The position numbers and the translations under genes were made by a program. The notes under the pieces are model-generated. The model was given only the letters and a program-made list of their open reading frames with translations, made no database searches and had not been told where the DNA came from. From Burkholderia sp. FERM BP-3421 (GTDB taxonomy: Bacteria > Pseudomonadota > Gammaproteobacteria > Burkholderiales > Burkholderiaceae), in assembly GCF_028657905.1 (NCBI RefSeq), contig NZ_CP117781.1, positions 806,001 to 870,000 of the forward strand: DNA of 64,000 nucleotides, in the 5' to 3' direction. Within the stretch, counting starts at the first letter, position 1. Every line of letters begins with the position of its first letter. This document shows positions 35,244 to 44,789 of the stretch, in pieces.

Positions 35244-37730
35244 TCAGGCCGCGGGCGGCGGCACGTTCTGCACCACCAGCATTTGCGGATTCGACAGCTG
35301 GATGCCCGCCGCGCGCAGCCGTTTCAGGATCTCGAACAACAGGTCGCTCTTGGTCGACGATGCGATGCGCGGGCTCGCCACGTAGCCCGTCACGCTCAAC
35401 GTGATCCCGTCCGGCGTGAGCTGGCTGAAGGACACCGACGGCGCGGGCTTGTCGAGGATCGCCGGGTGTTCGCGGTACGCCTCCAGCAACAGGTCGCGCA
35501 CCTGCTCCGGATCGGTGTTGAGCGGGAAGGTCAGCACCAGCGTCGCCACGCCCTGCGTGCTGTTGCCCATCGTCACGTTGCGCAGGTTCTGCGAGATCAG
35601 CTGCGAATTCGGCACGATCACGGTCGAGCGGTCGCTGAGCTGGATTTCGGTCGCGCGCACGTTGATGCGGCGGATGTCGCCCTCCACGCCGCTGATGCTC
35701 ACCATGTCGCCGACCTTCACCGGCCGCTCGGTCAGCAGGATCAGCCCCGATACGAAGTTCTTCACGATCTCCTGCAGGCCGAAACCGATCCCGACCGACA
35801 GCGCGCTCACGATCCAGGCGAGGTTGTTCCACTTGACGCCCAGCATCGACAGCGTCATCAACACGACCAGCACGTAGCCGAGGTTGCTGAACAGCGTCAC
35901 GAGCGACGCGCGCATCCCGGGGTCCATGCCGAGCGTGGGCAGGAACTTCGTGTCGAGCCAGCGGCGCACTGAGCGCATCACGTACATGCCGATCGCGAAG
36001 CCGATCAGCGCGTTCAGGATCTGGTCCGGCACGATGTTGAGCGCGCGCAGCTTGTCGCCGCCGAGCATTGCGAGCAGGCTGTCGAACAGGTCGCCCGGCG
36101 TGGTGCCGAAGCCGCCCGTCGACAGCGCCAGCACCGCGAGCAGCAGCAGCACGCTGGTGCCGATCCCCGACAGCACGGTCGAGGCCTGTTCCAGGTGGCT
36201 GTCGGTCAGGCCGAACAGGTGCTTGATCAGCTTGCCGCTCGAATGATTCGCGGAAAACACGCTTTCGCAGATGTCGCGCGTGAGCTGCGTCAGCAGGTAG
36301 GTGCTGCACAGCACGATCTCGAACCACACCAGCTCGTAGGTGATGAAACGCGCGACCGTGATGTAGCCGATCAGCAGCGCGAGCAGCGACGCCACCACGG
36401 CCAGCGTGACGGCGGCATGGATCAGCCCCGCCAGCGTCGAGCGCGCCTCGGGCGGCTCGCCCGCGGCCGCGAGCGCGGTGCGCACGCGATTCGCGCGCAG
36501 CAGCGATGCGCCGATCGTCAGCACGACGACCAGCGAGACGATGCCGCGCCCGAACAGCGTGACCTGCAGGCTCGTGTCGGCGATCCGGTTGATCTGCTCG
36601 AGCGTGCCGGACACCAGCAGCAGCGCGCCGAGGATCGCGGGAAACGGCCGCATCGCGCGCGCCACCGGATCGGCCATCTCAGGCAGCCGCCAGGTCGGAT
36701 GCTCGGTGCACAGCAGCGCGCGGCCGAGGCCCGTGATCAGCGCGCAGGTCAGCGTGAGCTTGGTGAACTCCGTCGCGAGATCGAGCAGGGCCGGGGTCAG
36801 CTCGTGGTTGAAGAACAGCGCGACGAACATCACCTGCACCGCGACGCCCGTCGCCAGCAGGGTCGCCAGCGCGGTCGACAGCGCGAGCGCACTGCGCCGC
36901 AGGCGGCTTTCCGGCAGTTGGTTCACGCTGAACCACGCGAGCCCGCGTTCGAGCAGGCGGCGCCCGCCGAGCCACACCGCCAGCGCGAGGATCAGCAGCA
37001 GCGCGGTCGTGATGCGCTGGCCCGGCTGCCAGGCCGTGTGCCACAGGTCGGCGAGTTCCGCGTCGAATGCGTCGAGGCGTTGCTGGTCTTCCGGCAGCGG
37101 CCGGTACAGCGGCGCCCAGAACTGCGCGCCCAGGATGCTGCTCGAGCGCAGCGCCAACTGGTTCTTGAGCAGGCTGCGCCGCAGTTTCGCGAACTGCAGC
37201 GTCAGGTTGAGCAGCTTGCTCCGTTCATCGGCCGCCTGCTTGAGCGCCGCGTCGAGCTGGGACTTGCTGCTGCTCAGATTCTCGCGCTGTTCGGCGACGG
37301 CCGGTGTTTCCGGCGCGGCGCCCGCCACGGGCGGCGGCCCGAGCACGTCGAGCTTCGCCTGCAACTGGGCGCGCTGCGGCGTCAGCACGGTGGTCAGCTT
37401 GTCGACGTCGGCGCTCAGCTGCTGGGTCGCGTCGTCGAGCGCGTCCAGTTGCTTGCTGCTGGTCGCGCTCGACGTCTGTTGCTTGATCTGGTCCTGCGCC
37501 GTTTGCAGCCGCTTCAGTTCGGCCGCGATGGCCTCGCGGGTCATCGCGGGCGCGGTGGCGATATCGGGCACGAGCGCGGTGGGCGCGGAAGCAGTAAAGA
37601 CGGCGGACGCAGCGGATGCCGTGGATGTCGCGAAGGCGGGCCGCTGCGCCGCCATCCCGGCGGGCAGCCAGTGCAACAGGACGAGGAGCGCGAGATAGCG
37701 CGCGCAACGGGACAGTTTGGATATATGCAT
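35244..37730 (-). CDS. MscS-family mechanosensitive channel with a large periplasmic N-terminal domain
   Basis: This 828-aa protein begins with a signal peptide (ending LLHWLPAGMAAQ) and a helical, coiled-coil-prone periplasmic region (about residues 60-180) with a DUF3772-like character. Several transmembrane helices follow, and then a canonical MscS pore and beta domain: GIGFGLQEIVKNFVSGLILLTERPVKVGD, then the RINVRATEIQLSDRSTVIVPNSQLI cytoplasmic part. It should gate under membrane tension and protect against osmotic downshock. It is a single leftward gene, divergent from the broken MFS gene. Confidence 0.9.
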   Translation of the reverse strand: MHISKLSRCARYLALLVLLHWLPAGMAAQRPAFATSTASAASAVFTASAPTALVPDIATAPAMTREAIAAELKRLQTAQDQIKQQTSSATSSKQLDALDDATQQLSADVDKLTTVLTPQRAQLQAKLDVLGPPPVAGAAPETPAVAEQRENLSSSKSQLDAALKQAADERSKLLNLTLQFAKLRRSLLKNQLALRSSSILGAQFWAPLYRPLPEDQQRLDAFDAELADLWHTAWQPGQRITTALLLILALAVWLGGRRLLERGLAWFSVNQLPESRLRRSALALSTALATLLATGVAVQVMFVALFFNHELTPALLDLATEFTKLTLTCALITGLGRALLCTEHPTWRLPEMADPVARAMRPFPAILGALLLVSGTLEQINRIADTSLQVTLFGRGIVSLVVVLTIGASLLRANRVRTALAAAGEPPEARSTLAGLIHAAVTLAVVASLLALLIGYITVARFITYELVWFEIVLCSTYLLTQLTRDICESVFSANHSSGKLIKHLFGLTDSHLEQASTVLSGIGTSVLLLLAVLALSTGGFGTTPGDLFDSLLAMLGGDKLRALNIVPDQILNALIGFAIGMYVMRSVRRWLDTKFLPTLGMDPGMRASLVTLFSNLGYVLVVLMTLSMLGVKWNNLAWIVSALSVGIGFGLQEIVKNFVSGLILLTERPVKVGDMVSISGVEGDIRRINVRATEIQLSDRSTVIVPNSQLISQNLRNVTMGNSTQGVATLVLTFPLNTDPEQVRDLLLEAYREHPAILDKPAPSVSFSQLTPDGITLSVTGYVASPRIASSTKSDLLFEILKRLRAAGIQLSNPQMLVVQNVPPPAA

Positions 37731-37961
37731 GGGTAACCTTACGAACTGCTGACGATCGTGGCATCAGTGAATGGCTCGTAGCTTGCCACGGTTCGGCCGA
37801 TCGACGCGGTTCGGCGGGTCGCGCATATCGATCCGGCGCATCCGGCGCATTGCGCCGAGGCGCGCGCCGGCCGCGTCATGGGCCGGTAGAATGCGCCGGT
37901 GTCCCGCCGCGCGGCGGGGCGCCTACGATCACGACATGCATCCGCCAGGAGACAGCGCCCG

Positions 37962-39382
37962 ATGGCCTTACCGGAAACTTCCCCGCGCGCGTCCGCCACG
38001 CCCGCTTTCCCGCTCGACGCCGCGACGATCGCGGCGCGGCTCGACCGCCTGCCCGCCACCCGCAGCATCTGGAAGCTGGTGGTGCTGCTGAGCCTCGGCT
38101 TTTTCTTCGAGTGTACGACCTGCTGTACAGCGGCTATGTCGCGCCGGGCCTCGTCAAGAGCGGCATCCTGAGCGCCACGACCCACGGCCTGTTCGGCACC
38201 ACGGGCGTCGCGAGCTTCATCGCGGCGCTGTTCGCCGGGCTCTTCATCGGCACCATCGCCTGCGGTTTTCTCGCCGATCGCTTCGGCCGCCGCGCGGTAT
38301 TCACCTGGTCGCTGCTGTGGTACACGGGCGCGAACGTGGTGATGGCGTTCCAGGACACGGCCGCCGGGCTCAACTTCTGGCGCTTCGTGGTCGGCCTCGG
38401 GCTCGGCGTCGAGATGGTGACGATCGGCACGTACATCTCCGAGCTGGTGCCGAAGCAGATCCGCGGCCGCGCATTCGCGTGCGAGCAGGCGGTGGGCTTC
38501 ACGGCGGTGCCGGTGGTCGCGTTCCTGGCCTATCTGCTGGTGCCGCATGCGCCGCTCGGCTTCGACGGCTGGCGCTGGGTCGTGCTGATCGGCGCGCACG
38601 GCGCGATCTTCGTCTGGTGGATCCGCCGCGCATTGCCGGAGAGCCCCCGCTGGCTCGCGCAGCAGGGGCGGCTCGCGGAGGCCGACCAGATCATGACGGC
38701 GCTGGAGGCGCGGGTCGCGGCCGAGTACGGCCGTCCGCTGCCGCCGCCCGCGCCGGCCGACGCCGCGCCCGCGCGCGGCCGTTTCGCGGACATGTGGGTG
38801 CCGCCTTACCGCAAGCGCACGCTGATGATGACGCTCTTCAACGTGTTCCAGACCGTCGGCTTCTATGGTTTCGCGAACTGGGTGCCGACGTTGCTGATCA
38901 AGCAGGGCATCACGATCACGACGAGCCTCATGTATTCGAGCGTGATCGCGCTCGCCGCGCCGCTCGGCCCGCTGCTCGGCCTCGTGATCGCCGACCGCTT
39001 CGAGCGCAAGACCGTGATCGTCGCGATGGCGGGCGCCGCGCTCGTCTGCGGGCTGATGTTCAGCCAGGCCTCCGCGGCGGGGCTGCTGGTCGGCCTCGGC
39101 ATCTGCCTCACGCTCGCGAACAACATCATGTCCTACAGCTTCCACGCGTATCAGGCGGAACTGTTTCCGACCGCGATCCGTGCGCGCGCGGTCGGCTTCG
39201 TCTATTCGTGGAGCCGGTTCTCGGCCATCTTCACGTCGTTCGCGATCGCGGCCGTGCTCAAGGGTTTCGGCACCACGGGCGTATTCGTGTTCATCGCGGG
39301 CGCGATGGCGATCGTGATGGCGACGATCGGGCTGATGGGGCCGCGCACCAAGGGGATCGCGCTCGAACGGATCTCCGGCTGA
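37962..39382 (+). pseudogene. MFS transporter gene with a single-base frameshift
   Basis: The N-terminal part (MALPETSPRASATPAFPLDA to LLSLGFFFE) is read in one frame, and the rest, from YDLLYSGYVAPGLVKSGIL to the C-terminus, in another. The break falls at 38111-38114: GAG TG TAC GAC, where the family has GFFFEWYD or GFFFEYYD, so one base (probably a G of TGG) is missing. The remaining sequence is a complete 12-helix transporter with MFS motif A (GFLADRFGRR) and the PESPRWL motif of sugar-porter-like members. Either the gene is inactive or the base is a sequencing error. ATG 37962 has an AGGAG site. Confidence 0.82.
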
Positions 39383-39389
39383 CACCGGG

Positions 39390-39416
39390 CCGGCGCGCCG
39401 GCAACGGGCGCGCCGG
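39390..39416. terminator. GC-rich hairpin between convergent genes
   Basis: A 10-bp perfect stem (CCGGCGCGCC / GGCGCGCCGG, 7-nt loop) sits exactly between the stops of the MFS gene and the DUF2891 gene. No T-run, so bidirectional termination is likely but not certain. Confidence 0.45.
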
Positions 39417-39424
39417 CGCCGCGC

Positions 39425-40498
39425 TCAGGCTTCGAGCGCGAGCAGCGCGAACGAGGCGAGCCAGTGCTCGCCCATGTAGTCGCCGGCAACGTGCGCGAGC
39501 GCGGTCGACAGGTGAGTGTCGGCCGCGTCCAGCAGCACCGCGCGGCGGGGGTCGCCGTCCGCCAGCGCGCGCGCCAGCGCGCGCTGGCACCATGCGCGGC
39601 TCAGGTTCAGCCCGTCGAGATGGGCGATCTTGCCGTCGCTGCGATCGGTGACCGTCGCGGGCGTAAACAGCGTGGCCGGGCGGCGTTCGGCCAGCTCCGG
39701 CAGGAAGCGCGCGAACCAGCCGTCGAACTCGGCCGGCGGCAGGACCCGCCGCATCAATTCCGCCTCCATCAGCGCGGGCGACAGGAATTCGTCTCCGCTG
39801 GGCTCCCACGCCTGGCAGTGCGCGTCGCCGAGGTGCCAGCGGCGCGCGGTGTCGACGATCAGCGCCGCCAGCGCGTCGTGGCCGGTCTGCCGCGCGAAGT
39901 CGAGCGCCAGCGACAGGGCGAACGCGGTGTTGAAATGCGTGCCGACCCGCAGCGGATAGATCGCCTTCGGCAGGAACGCGGTGAAGCGCTCGACAAAGCG
40001 CTCGGTGAGCGGCGCGAGCGTGCGCGACCAGCGGCGGCCGTCGTCGTCGGGCATCGCCGCGAGCTGCGCGGCCAGCGCGAGCAGCCAGCCCCATCCATAC
40101 GGACGTTCGAAGCCGCGGTTGTGCGGCAGATCCAGGTAGGCCGCCTCGCCGGCCATCTTGTCGGCGGTGAAGTGCGCATCGACGACCGAGCGGATCTGCG
40201 CGGCCTCGGGCAGGCCGGGATAGCGGGCGAGCAGCCGCGTGACGAGCCAGTAGCCGTGCACGCAGGAATGCCAGTCGTAGCTGCCGTAGAACACCGGATG
40301 CAGCGCGCGCGGGCCCTGCACGTCCTGGGGACCGTCGAGGCTGTGCGTGAGCTTGTTCGGATATTCGCGCGTCAGGTGCTTGAGCGCGAGGGTCGCGAAG
40401 CGCGAGGCAAGGGCGGGAGTGAGCAGGTGTGAGGTCACGATGAGCAGGGCGTCGGGTGGACGGGCGCCACGCGACGCGGCGTGACGGCTGGCGCTCAT
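39425..40498 (-). CDS. DUF2891 family protein
   Basis: This protein of about 357 aa shows the DUF2891 pattern HPVFYGSYDWHSCVHGYWLVTRLLARYPGLP in the N-terminal third, LPHNRGFERPYGWGWLLALA, and HCQAWEPSGDEFLSPALMEAELMRRVLPP further on. The fold is predicted to be all-alpha, as in glycan-active proteins, but no activity is known. ATG 40498 was used; a GTG 60 bp downstream (VTSHLLTPALASRF) matches the usual family start better and may be the real one. Single gene, leftward. Confidence 0.8.
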   Translation of the reverse strand: MSASRHAASRGARPPDALLIVTSHLLTPALASRFATLALKHLTREYPNKLTHSLDGPQDVQGPRALHPVFYGSYDWHSCVHGYWLVTRLLARYPGLPEAAQIRSVVDAHFTADKMAGEAAYLDLPHNRGFERPYGWGWLLALAAQLAAMPDDDGRRWSRTLAPLTERFVERFTAFLPKAIYPLRVGTHFNTAFALSLALDFARQTGHDALAALIVDTARRWHLGDAHCQAWEPSGDEFLSPALMEAELMRRVLPPAEFDGWFARFLPELAERRPATLFTPATVTDRSDGKIAHLDGLNLSRAWCQRALARALADGDPRRAVLLDAADTHLSTALAHVAGDYMGEHWLASFALLALEA

Positions 40499-40538
40499 GT
40501 TACCCGGCGCGCGCGGCGGGCGTTTGCCCGTGATGTAC

Positions 40539-40982
40539 TCAGCGGCCGCAGCCCAGTTGCCGGTAGCGCGCGTCGAGCGCGGCCCGTCGCGCATCGGGTG
40601 CGGGTTGCGCGGCCTGCGGGCGGGAACCGGCCGGTGCGACGAGCGCATGGCCGGTCGCGGGGGCGGCGGCCGGGCGTGCGGTGGTGGACGGTGTCAGGCC
40701 GGCGGACATCGCGGTGCGCGCGAGCGCGTCGCGCTGCGCGGCCAGTTTCCGGCAGGCGGCCTGGCGCGCCGGCGCGCGCGCGGGGGCGGCGGCCGTCGCG
40801 GGCTCGGCCGGCGCGGCGAATGACAGCGGGGGCGGCGGCAACGGCTGGGTCGGCCGCAGGCCGAACGGCTGTTGCGGCACCGCCTGCATCTGCGCCGGCT
40901 GCAAGCCGAACTGGGCGGCAGCGGCCGCACCGCCGGCGAACGTGACAGCGAGGCCCGCGATGCAGAGGATCGGAAGTTTCAT
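40539..40982 (-). CDS. Secreted Ala/Pro-rich hypothetical protein, 147 aa
   Basis: A signal peptide (MKLPILCIAGLAVTFAGGAAAA, with cleavage near AAA-AQF) is followed by Pro/Gln/Ala-rich low-complexity sequence. Two conserved-looking cysteine segments remain: AACRKLAAQRDALAR in the middle and RRAALDARYRQLGCGR at the C-terminus; the pair might form a disulfide. I do not recognise a domain. It ends 40 bp upstream of the DUF2891 gene on the same strand and may be co-transcribed with it. Confidence 0.65.
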   Translation of the reverse strand: MKLPILCIAGLAVTFAGGAAAAAQFGLQPAQMQAVPQQPFGLRPTQPLPPPPLSFAAPAEPATAAAPARAPARQAACRKLAAQRDALARTAMSAGLTPSTTARPAAAPATGHALVAPAGSRPQAAQPAPDARRAALDARYRQLGCGR

Positions 40983-41178
40983 GGGTGACGATGGAAGCGC
41001 GCGAATCACGGCGCGGCGCGCGATCTTCTCATGGCCGACCCTCGCGCGTCGAGCGCCGTTCGTCGCCGCGCGGTGCGTTTCGCGCCGGTGGCGGACGCTT
41101 CGTCGCATGCCGCTTCGGCCGCCGCCGCGCGCCGCGCACACTGGCCGCATCGTGATCGATTGATAGGAGGAAAACGCG

Positions 41179-41565
41179 ATGTCGCCTTATCTGTTGACCC
41201 ATCTCGTCGCCGCGGGCGTCTGTGTCATACTCGGCGCGGCTTTGGCGCTGTCCCCCATGGGCGGTGCGCGGCACCGGCTGCTCGGCCGGATCTGGTGGGC
41301 GGTGATGGTGATCGTGGCGCTCAGCTCGTTCGGCATCCGGATCCAGAACGACGGCCGCTTCTCATGGATCCACCTGCTGTCGATCCTGATGCTCGCGACG
41401 CTCGCGCGCGCCGCCTGGGCGATTTACCACGGCGACGTGGCCGGCCATCGCGCGGCCATGACCCGTGCGATGTTCGGGCTCGGGTTCGCCGGCATCGCCG
41501 CCGTCGCGGTGCCGGGCCGCATGTTGAACCTTCTGTTCATGGGGTGGATCGGATGGCCGTCGTAA
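41179..41565 (+). CDS. Small membrane protein, DUF2306-like
   Basis: This 128-aa protein has four hydrophobic helices (THLVAAGVCVILGAALALSP, RLLGRIWWAVMVIVALSSFGI, WIHLLSILMLATLARAAWAI, RAMFGLGFAGIAAVAVPGRML). The pattern of His-Arg and RLLGRIW fits DUF2306-type membrane proteins of unknown function. It overlaps the sensor-kinase gene by 13 bp, so it belongs to the same operon and may sense or be controlled with it. Confidence 0.75.
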   Translation: MSPYLLTHLVAAGVCVILGAALALSPMGGARHRLLGRIWWAVMVIVALSSFGIRIQNDGRFSWIHLLSILMLATLARAAWAIYHGDVAGHRAAMTRAMFGLGFAGIAAVAVPGRMLNLLFMGWIGWPS

Positions 41566-42671
41566 ATCTTTCCGCCGCGGCCGCCGCCTATGCGCATGCC
41601 GCCGGATCGCGGCGCGGGTTCCTCGTCTCGTTCGCGCGCGGCATCGTGGTGATCACGATCGGCAATCTGCTGATCGCCACGAGCTTCGCGCTGATCGAGG
41701 GCAGCGGCTGGCACGCCAATCTCGTGTTCGGCGAGGCGATCGGCTTCGCGATCATGGTCCTCGTCCAGGTCGGGCGGCTCGCATTGCAGCGTGCCGGACT
41801 CTTCACGCTGCCGCGCTATCTGGCCTGGGCGATCCTCAGTATCGCGCTCGGTTCCTGTGCGGGCATCGCCATCGCGAGCGTCCTGCTCGGGATGCCGCTT
41901 GCGCGTCTCATCACTGCGCAGGAACTGGCGATCGTCGGCTGGATCGCGTTCCTGTGGACCGCGCTCGCGGTCTGGTTCGGCCTTTCGCGCGCCCGGATCG
42001 AGGTGTTGCGCGAGCAGTCGACGCAACTCGCGCTGCAACGCGAAGTCGCGGAAGGCGCGGCGACGCGCGCGCGTCTGCAGGCGCTGCAGGCGCAGATCGA
42101 ACCGCATTTCCTGTTCAACACGCTCGCCACCCTCGACAGCCTGATCGCGACGGATCCGCCGCGCGCCCGACATCTGCTCGTGCAACTGAACCGGCTGTTG
42201 CGCGGGGCATTGCAGACCTCGCGCGTGGAGCGAGAGACGCTCGCCGAGCAGTTCGCGCTGATCGAGGCCTTGTTGGAGGTGCACGCGGTGCGGTTCGGCG
42301 CGCGGCTCGCCTACCGCGTCGCGTTGCCCGCCGCGTGCGCGTCGCTCGTCGTGCCGCCGATGCTGTTGCAGCCGCTCGTCGAGAACGCGATCCGGCATGG
42401 CATCGAGGGCCAGCTCGACGGCGGCCGCATCGACGTGAATGCGACTCGCGACGCGACGCACCTGCAACTGTCGGTCGTCGACACCGGGGCCGGCTTCGGC
42501 GCCCATCCCGCGCGCGCGGGCACCGGCATCGGGCTGGCGAACGTGCGCGCGCGGCTCGACGCGCTGTACGGCCGTGAGGCGATGCTCGCGATCGACGAGA
42601 ACCGGCCGCGCGGCGTCGTCGCGCGCATTGAATTGCCCTTGCACGCCTGCATGGCGGAGGGGGCGGCATGA
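41553..42671 (+). CDS. LytS/YehU-family sensor histidine kinase
   Basis: This 372-aa membrane kinase has four or so N-terminal transmembrane helices (residues 20-145), a short coiled linker, and the His_kinase domain with phospho-acceptor H185 in QIEPHFLFNTLATLDSL. The ATP-binding domain follows (PLVENAIRHGIEG, VDTGAGF, GTGIGLANVRARL). The partner response regulator starts in the overlapping ATGA downstream. ATG 41553 lies within the end of the DUF2306-like gene. The signal sensed is unknown; LytS-type kinases often sense pyruvate or cell-envelope changes. Confidence 0.92.
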   Translation: MAVVNLSAAAAAYAHAAGSRRGFLVSFARGIVVITIGNLLIATSFALIEGSGWHANLVFGEAIGFAIMVLVQVGRLALQRAGLFTLPRYLAWAILSIALGSCAGIAIASVLLGMPLARLITAQELAIVGWIAFLWTALAVWFGLSRARIEVLREQSTQLALQREVAEGAATRARLQALQAQIEPHFLFNTLATLDSLIATDPPRARHLLVQLNRLLRGALQTSRVERETLAEQFALIEALLEVHAVRFGARLAYRVALPAACASLVVPPMLLQPLVENAIRHGIEGQLDGGRIDVNATRDATHLQLSVVDTGAGFGAHPARAGTGIGLANVRARLDALYGREAMLAIDENRPRGVVARIELPLHACMAEGAA

Positions 42672-43465
42672 GCGGCGTTCCGCAGATGGAGGCCGGTGCG
42701 CCGACCGCGCTGATCGCGGACGACGAGCCGTTGCTGATCGATGCGCTGCGCCGCGAGCTGGCGCTCGTGTGGCCCGCGCTGCGCATCGTGGCGACCGTCG
42801 GCGACGGACGCGGCGCGATCGAGCGGATTCGCGCGCTGCAACCGGACGTCGCGTTCCTCGACATCTCGATGCCGGGGGCGACCGGGCTGGAGGTGGCGCG
42901 CGCCTGCGCGCCGCTCGCGCGGCCGCCGGCGATCGTGTTCGTGACCGCCTACGACGAGCATGCGCTGGCCGCGTTCGACGCCGCGGCCGTCGATTACCTG
43001 CTGAAGCCGCTCGAGACGGCACGGCTTGCACGCACCGTCGCGCGGCTCGGCGAGCGTCTCGCGGGGCGTGCCGCCGATCCGCTGGCGCAGCCCGCGCTGG
43101 AACGCCTGCTTGCGCGGCTCGAACCGCGCGTCAGCGCGCCGCCGCTGCGGTTCCTGCGCGCGGCGCAGGGCGAGACGGTGCGGCTCGTGCCGGTGGACGA
43201 CGTGTTGTATCTGGAGGCGGCGGACAAGTATGTCGCCGTGACGACGCGCGACGAGGCGCTATGGATTCGCGCGAGCCTGCGTGAACTGCTCGCGCAGCTC
43301 GATCCCGCGCGTTTCTGGCAGGTGCATCGCGGCACCGTGGTGAATGTCGATCATGTGGAAAGCGCGCGCGTGAACGGCTTCGGCAAGATGACGCTGACCC
43401 TGCGCGCGCATGCCGCGACCGTGGCCGTGAGCCGGCAGTACGCACACCTGTTCAGGCAGATGTGA
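42668..43465 (+). CDS. LytTR-family response regulator
   Basis: This 265-aa protein has a receiver domain (TALIADDEPLLIDALRREL, phospho-acceptor D65 in DVAFLDISMPG, KPLE switch) and a C-terminal LytTR DNA-binding domain (VRLVPVDDVLYLEAADKYVAV, RASLRELLAQLDPARFWQVHRGTVVNVDHVES). It is the partner of the kinase gene it overlaps by 4 bp. LytTR regulators bind paired direct repeats; its target is not obvious in the window apart from the same operon. Confidence 0.94.
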   Translation: MSGVPQMEAGAPTALIADDEPLLIDALRRELALVWPALRIVATVGDGRGAIERIRALQPDVAFLDISMPGATGLEVARACAPLARPPAIVFVTAYDEHALAAFDAAAVDYLLKPLETARLARTVARLGERLAGRAADPLAQPALERLLARLEPRVSAPPLRFLRAAQGETVRLVPVDDVLYLEAADKYVAVTTRDEALWIRASLRELLAQLDPARFWQVHRGTVVNVDHVESARVNGFGKMTLTLRAHAATVAVSRQYAHLFRQM

Positions 43466-43535
43466 CGCGGGCGCGCCCGCGCCCGTGATGCGCGTGGTTT
43501 CCGGTGCGCGCCGGGACGGCGGCGCGCACCATGCG

Positions 43536-43880
43536 TTACCCGTCGGGCTTCGCCGACAACTCCTTCAGCCCCGCTATCACGGTCAGCAGCGCGCGTCCGT
43601 GCTCCTCCGAGCCATCCCAGGCCTCGACGATCGCATCCCGCAGCAATTCGTTATAGCCGGACGCCCGCCGGCCCGACATGGGCACGTTGACGCCATAGAA
43701 ACTGCATAGCTTATTGAATGGCGCGCTCTTGCGCAGCCGGCGTCCGTTCGATAGTCTCAGCCGCGACACGGTCGGCTGGCTTACTCCGGAAAGTCGCGCT
43801 ATTTCACTGGATGAGCGTGTATCCGCCGCCAATCGACTCAGTAGATCCTGCACCGAAAATTTCGTGTCTCGGGTTCCCAT
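43536..43880 (-). CDS. Small helix-turn-helix regulator, probably from a leaderless mRNA
   Basis: The product is about 114 aa. A helix-turn-helix (SSSEIARLSGVSQPTVSRLRL, about residues 22-42) precedes a C-terminal part I do not recognise (SGYNELLRDAIVEAWDGSEEHGRALLTVIAGL). A perfect TATAAT on the minus strand (43893-43888) ends seven bases before ATG 43880, so transcription should begin at or next to the start codon; an ATG three codons upstream lies inside the -10 region and would not be transcribed. The gene is divergent from an unrecognised 268-aa protein. The GC content is lower than its neighbours. Confidence 0.7.
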   Translation of the reverse strand: MGTRDTKFSVQDLLSRLAADTRSSSEIARLSGVSQPTVSRLRLSNGRRLRKSAPFNKLCSFYGVNVPMSGRRASGYNELLRDAIVEAWDGSEEHGRALLTVIAGLKELSAKPDG

Positions 43881-43900
43881 GGTATGCATTATACTTATAC
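43881..43900 (-). promoter_or_regulatory. Promoter of the HTH gene, with a partly symmetric AT-rich core
   Basis: On the minus strand the sequence GTATAAGTATAATGCATAC contains a consensus -10 (TATAAT) and is partly symmetric (GTAT at one end, ATAC at the other). No good -35 is seen. Symmetry over a promoter next to an HTH gene suggests autorepression. Confidence 0.55.
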
Positions 43901-43960
43901 ATTAACGAATATTGAATTGCTCGTTGAAGTTGGCGAGCAGCAGCACCCCGAGAAAGCTTG

Positions 43961-44767
43961 ATGACCTTGAAACACCTGCCCCCCACGTTTTGCTGGACCA
44001 AGATCGGCACCGAGTCCGGCGAAGCGCTTCCGACCACCGTGCTGCGCAAGGAATGGGAGCGGCGGATGGGTGGCGGGCGGTTTCTGTGGGGGATCGGCCA
44101 GTCGCTCGGCGCGAGCGCGCAGGTGGCCGCGCATCGCATGGGGTCGCTGATGGCGCTGTTCTCGCCGGTCGCGAGCCGGCCGCGCGCGAACGAGCGCAAG
44201 CCGGAGGCCGGGCTGCTGTGGCATGCGTGGATCGACGCGGCCGGCCAGGTGCGTCAGCTGCCATTGCACACCATCATCGCGAGCCGCGCGACGCTGCCGT
44301 CCGGGCGGCCCCGCCTGCATCACCACGCGCTCGTCTGCGCGTCGCCCACGCCGCTCAGCATCGGTACGCGCCTGAGCGTTCATCCGGAGCATTTGCGCAG
44401 CGTCGGCACCGGGCGCGCGCTGGGCATCGCGCAGGGCGCGGCCGTGGTCGATTGCGTGGGCCGCGACGAGCCGGCGAGCGGCAAGCGTTATCCGCTCGCG
44501 TTGTCGGTCGAGCTGGAAGCGCCGTACGTGGTGAGGCTCGCGCAGCCGAGCGTGCTGAAGGCGCGCGATCTGGCCGAGCTGAACAAGGCGGCGCGCGACG
44601 GTGATTTCGAAACCTACGCGGAGCACGTGAAGCGTTTGCGCAACCGGCCGTGCGCGGAGGATGTGCGCGGTTTCACGCGCGATCTGTTCGATGAGCCGCC
44701 GCCGGCTGTGGAGCCGGCGCGCGGGTTCAGCGGGAAAGCGCATACGCAGGTGAGCCTGTTCCTGTGA
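43961..44767 (+). CDS. Unrecognised protein of 268 aa, divergent from the HTH gene
   Basis: I do not recognise this family with certainty. The N-terminal motif CWTKIGTESGEALPTTVLRKEWERRMGGGRFLWGIGQSLG stands out: an aromatic/Lys-rich start with a WGIG glycine turn. The remainder is a mixed alpha/beta soluble protein ending FSGKAHTQVSLFL; no signal peptide or membrane helix. ATG 43961 was used; a TTG directly before it is an alternative. It is divergent from the small HTH gene about 80 bp away, an arrangement typical of a repressor and its target or of a small accessory module. No function is proposed. Confidence 0.72.
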   Translation: MTLKHLPPTFCWTKIGTESGEALPTTVLRKEWERRMGGGRFLWGIGQSLGASAQVAAHRMGSLMALFSPVASRPRANERKPEAGLLWHAWIDAAGQVRQLPLHTIIASRATLPSGRPRLHHHALVCASPTPLSIGTRLSVHPEHLRSVGTGRALGIAQGAAVVDCVGRDEPASGKRYPLALSVELEAPYVVRLAQPSVLKARDLAELNKAARDGDFETYAEHVKRLRNRPCAEDVRGFTRDLFDEPPPAVEPARGFSGKAHTQVSLFL

Positions 44768-44789
44768 CCGGCTGAGTCGCAGGCACCGG

